NCBI GenBank assembly: GCA_004562975.1
Contig: SFQP01000100.1
Location: 1-8,022 of the forward strand
Direction of reading: 5' to 3'
Origin: a bacterium
GTDB taxonomy: Bacteria > Bacteroidota > Bacteroidia > Bacteroidales > Bacteroidaceae
Length of the DNA stretch: 8,022 nt
A program made the translations under genes and the position numbers. The notes beneath the pieces were generated by a model, which saw only the letters and a list, made by a program, of their open reading frames with translations, was not told the origin of the DNA and did not search any database. Shown one piece after another: positions 5,212 through 8,022 of this stretch; position 1 is the first letter of the stretch, and each line of letters begins with the position of its first letter.

Positions 5212-7598
5212 ATGAAAATATTGAAATTCGGCGGGAGCTCGGTGGGAACTCCCCCCAGCCCGTGGTGGTGGTGGTTTCGGCTCTGGGCGGCGTGACCGAC
5301 CAGCTCATCCGGATGACCCACATGGCAGCCGGCGGCGATGCCGGCTATCTCAACGAACTGGAAGCACTCGTCAACCGCCACGCCGACATGGTGGGCAGTG
5401 TGATTGCGCCGGAAAAGCAGCCGGCTCTCAACCGGCGGCTGGAAGAACTGCTGGCCGAGCTGCGCAGCATCCTCCACGGCGTTTGCCTCATCCAGGACCT
5501 GACTCCGAAAACGGCCGATGCCATCGTGGCCTACGGCGAACGGCTCTCGTCGCTCATCGTGGCGGAACTGATTGACGGGGCGGTGCATTATGACTCGCGC
5601 GGCTTTGTGAAGACTTTCCGGCAGGGCGAGAAACACCTCGTGGACTTTGCCCGGACCAACCAGCTGATACAGAAGACGTTTGCCTCACGCCCTGCCGTGG
5701 CCGTGGCCGGCGGATTTATCGCGACGGATGCCGCAACGGGTATCACGACCAACCTCGGACGCGGCGGGTCCGACTATACCGCTGCCATCCTGGCGGCAGC
5801 CCTCAACGCCGAGGCACTGGAGATATGGACGGATGTGGACGGCTTCATGACGGCAGACCCGCGCATCATACCGACAGCCTATACCATTGACCAGCTGTCC
5901 TACGCCGAGGCGATGGAGCTGTGCAACTTTGGCGCGAAAGTGGTATATCCGCCCACCATTTACCCCGTTTGCCAGAAGAACATCCCCATCTATGTAAAGA
6001 ACACGTTCCACCCTGAACGCCAGGGCAGCGTCATCAGCCGCCATGCCGCGCCGAGCGAACGCCCCATCCGGGGTATTTCGTCCGTCAGCGAAATGAGCAT
6101 GGTGACCGTGAGCGGTCCGTCGATGGTGGGTGTGATCGGTGTGAACCGCCGCATCTTCACGACTTTGGCCACGGGGGGCATCAGCGTGTTCATGGTGGCC
6201 CAAAACTCTTCCGAAACGAGTACGACGATCTGCATGACGCCGGCCGACGCGCGGCGCGCCTGCCGGTTGCTCGACGAGGAGTTCGCTCTGGAAATTGCCG
6301 ACGGCGCGATGAACCCGGCTTCGCTGGAGGAGAACCAAGCCAGCGTGGCGGTGGTCGGCGAACGGATGCGCCACCTGCCGGGCATTGCCGGACAGCTTTT
6401 CAGCGTGTTGGGACGCAACGGTATCAGTATCTCGGCTGTGGCCATGGGCGGACAGGAAATGAACCTCTCGTTCGTGGTGGAACGCAGCCAGCTCCGCAAA
6501 ACGCTGAACGTGCTGCATGACAGTTTTTTCCTGAGTGAGCATCAGGACCTCAACCTCTTCATCTGCGGCACGGGGACTGTGGGCGGCAGCTTGCTGCAAC
6601 AGATTGCCTCGCAGCGCGAGAAGTTGCTGAAGGAACGGGGCCTGAAGCTGAACATCGTGGGCATCAGCGGACGAAGCCATGCGGCTTACGACCGCGACGG
6701 ACTGGACCCCGCACGCTTCAGGGAGTGCATGGAGCAGGGGGGCGAAGGCGGCGTGGAACGGATGATGCGCGAAATCGAAGAGATGAATATTTTCAATTCC
6801 GTCTTCGTGGACTGCACGGCATCGCCCGAGGTGGCGGCACAATATGAACGGCTGCTGAACCGCAACGTGAACATCGTGGCGGCCAACAAGATTGCGGCCT
6901 CTTCGCCTTACGACCATTATCAGCGGCTCAAGCTCCTGGCGCGCGAGAAGGGAGTGAAGTATCTTTTTGAAACGAACGTGGGCGCCGGACTCCCCATCAT
7001 TCATACCATCAACGACCTCATCGCTTCGGGCGACCACGTGCTGCGCATCCAGGCCGTGCTGTCGGGTACGCTGAACTATGTGTTCAACACGCTCTCGCCG
7101 GAGGTGTCGCTCAGCCAGGCCGTCAGGTTGGCGCAGGAGAACGGCTATTCGGAACCGGACCCGCGCATTGACCTTTCCGGCAAGGACGTGATACGCAAAA
7201 TCGTTATCCTGGCACGCGAAAGCGGCTATCGCGTGGAGGCTGACGACATCGAACAGCATCTTTTCATCCCATCGGAACTCTTCGAGGGTACTTTGGAGAA
7301 TTTCTGGCAGCATCTGCCGGAACAGGATGCGCACTTCGAGGCGGAACGCGACCGCCTGGAACGCGAACACAAACGGTGGCGTTTCGTGGCGGAGTGGGCT
7401 GAAGGAAAGGGCAGTGTGCGTCTGTGCGAAATTCCGCAGGGGCATCCTTTCTACGACTTGGAAGGCTCCAACAACATCATCCTGCTGACCACGGAACGCT
7501 ACTGCGAGTACCCGATGCTCATCCAGGGTTATGGCGCAGGGGCCGACGTGACGGCAGCCGGCGTGTTTGCCGACATCATGCGGGTGGCCAATGTCTGA
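5212..7598 (+). pseudogene. thrA: Bifunctional aspartokinase/homoserine dehydrogenase with 5' deletion and frameshift
   Basis: This encodes the first and third steps from aspartate to threonine: aspartate phosphorylation and NAD(P)H reduction of aspartate semialdehyde. ATG 5212 begins MKILKFGGSSVGT, the kinase ATP/aspartate motif, but this frame stops at 5293. From about 5250 another frame carries VVVVVSALGGVTDQL, TTNLGRGGSDYTAA, EIWTDVDGFMTADPR and CNFGAKVVYPPTIYP. Two ACT-type regulatory segments (about 6100-6240 and 6340-6500) precede the dehydrogenase: FICGTGTVGG (from 6558), VAANKIA, FETNVGAGLP, GTLNYVF and GYSEPDPRIDLSGKD (7143-7187). The C-terminus GVFADIMRVANV is complete. Only 65 nt lie between the ATG and the Ser of VSALGG, where homologues have about 105-111, so about 40-46 nt are missing, consistent with the frame change. 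The kinase should be inactive as written; the dehydrogenase part looks intact. It could be a sequencing or assembly error. Confidence 0.88.
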
Positions 7599-7654
7599 AG
7601 CTCCTGGCTTTCGGGCCGTTTACTCTTCCTACCCCAAAAAATAGATATATAAAA

Positions 7655-7704
7655 CACACACAACGCAGCCCCGTGGTTTTGTTCACGGGGCTGCGTTGTG
7701 TGTG
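7655..7704. terminator. Bidirectional terminator between convergent genes
   Basis: A perfect 21-bp stem (7655-7675 with 7684-7704) closes an 8-nt loop, GTTTTGTT. It lies between the stop of thrA at 7598 and the stop of the leftward purF-like gene at 7738. On the minus strand the stem is followed by a T-rich stretch (TTTTATATATCTATTTTTTG), favouring termination of the leftward gene. On the plus strand no T-run follows, so its effect on thrA may be weaker. Confidence 0.85.
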
Positions 7705-7737
7705 GATGCGGAGTGGCAGATAGAGGGGAGCTTTGCG

Positions 7738-8022
7738 TCAGTGGCAGTGTCCGCAACAGCCGCTGCCGTCGAAGCAGTGTGTGCAGAGCTTGCATTTCGG
7801 CAGGCCGATGGCTTCGACCAGCGTTTCGAGCTTGTTGAACCGCAGCGTGGTGAGGCCGAGCCGCTGGCGGATGATGTCGACCATTTGCCGGTACTCGGGC
7901 GAGTCGGTCGTGGCGTAACGCTGCAGGTTCTTGTTGGGGTCGCCTTCCAGTTCGCCGATGATGCGGCGGGTAATCAGCTCCATGTCGCTTTTGGAAGAGG
8001 TGAAGCCTATGTAGGGACAGCC
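7738..8022 (-). CDS. PurF-like amidophosphoribosyltransferase, C-terminal part
   Basis: The frame is open to the right window edge, so the 5' part is outside and only 94 C-terminal residues are seen. They include CPYIGFTSSKSDMELITRR, a LEGDPNKNLQRYATTDSPEY segment, MVDIIRQRLGLTTLRFNKLE and a cysteine-rich end KCKLCTHCFDGSGCCGHCH. This resembles, from memory, the C-terminus of a long Bacteroidales protein annotated as amidophosphoribosyltransferase. Such enzymes make phosphoribosylamine from PRPP and glutamine, the first step of purine synthesis, in the cytoplasm. The catalytic glutaminase and PRPP motifs would lie outside the window, so the assignment rests on C-terminal similarity only. The internal Met at 7983 is not the start, because matching sequence continues upstream of it. 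Cysteines with a final CGHCH suggest a metal site, by inference. It converges on thrA across the hairpin at 7655-7704. Confidence 0.62.
   Translation of the reverse strand, partial: GCPYIGFTSSKSDMELITRRIIGELEGDPNKNLQRYATTDSPEYRQMVDIIRQRLGLTTLRFNKLETLVEAIGLPKCKLCTHCFDGSGCCGHCH

Noticed and set aside
5685..7445. Minus-strand frame of 586 codons opposite thrA
   Set aside because: It is an antisense shadow; the plus strand carries complete aspartokinase and homoserine dehydrogenase motifs.

Overview
The window looks like a chromosomal segment of a fairly GC-rich member of the Bacteroidetes, most likely order Bacteroidales. Three things point there: several promoter-like sites match the Bacteroides -7 consensus TAnnTTTG, Shine-Dalgarno sequences are absent or weak, and the proteins (GHL10-type glycosidase, LicD, IspD-like cytidylyltransferase, ThrA, PurF-like protein) read like Bacteroidales families. 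I cannot fix the genus.

Layout. Positions 1-2807 hold a leftward three-gene cluster. In transcription order it is an IspD/TarI-type cytidylyltransferase, a LicD-family phosphotransferase and a GT4-like glycosyltransferase whose C-terminus runs off the left edge. Both gaps between genes are 43 nt. The set suggests that a CDP-activated alditol, or a similar phospho-substituent, is made and attached to a surface glycan. A leftward promoter lies near 2992-3025, and the implied leader of about 180 nt carries two tandem hairpin units (2830-2975).

Positions 2808-3659 are noncoding. They contain the hairpin units, the leftward promoter, a rightward promoter followed at once by an intrinsic-terminator-like hairpin, a seven-unit degenerate 21-bp tandem array, and a short gene-like remnant.

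Positions 3660-7598 form one uninterrupted rightward reading frame, but they are really two genes: a secreted GHL10-family glycoside hydrolase and a bifunctional aspartokinase/homoserine dehydrogenase (thrA). The native thrA start, with its K-F-G-G motif, sits at 5212 in another frame. About 40 nt of the N-terminal coding sequence are missing, and the GHL10 gene appears to have lost its own frame and stop near 5100. The apparent 1,312-residue fusion counted from the ATG at 3660 is therefore best read as two adjacent lesions (mutation or assembly error), not as a new enzyme.

A perfect 21-bp stem at 7655-7704 separates thrA from a convergent leftward gene that enters from the right edge. That gene encodes the C-terminus of a PurF-like amidophosphoribosyltransferase with a cysteine-rich tail.

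I see no clear new defence or mobile system. The most unusual elements are the double-lesioned GHL10-thrA junction, the structure-conserving hairpin repeats in the cytidylyltransferase leader, and the helically phased 21-bp array.
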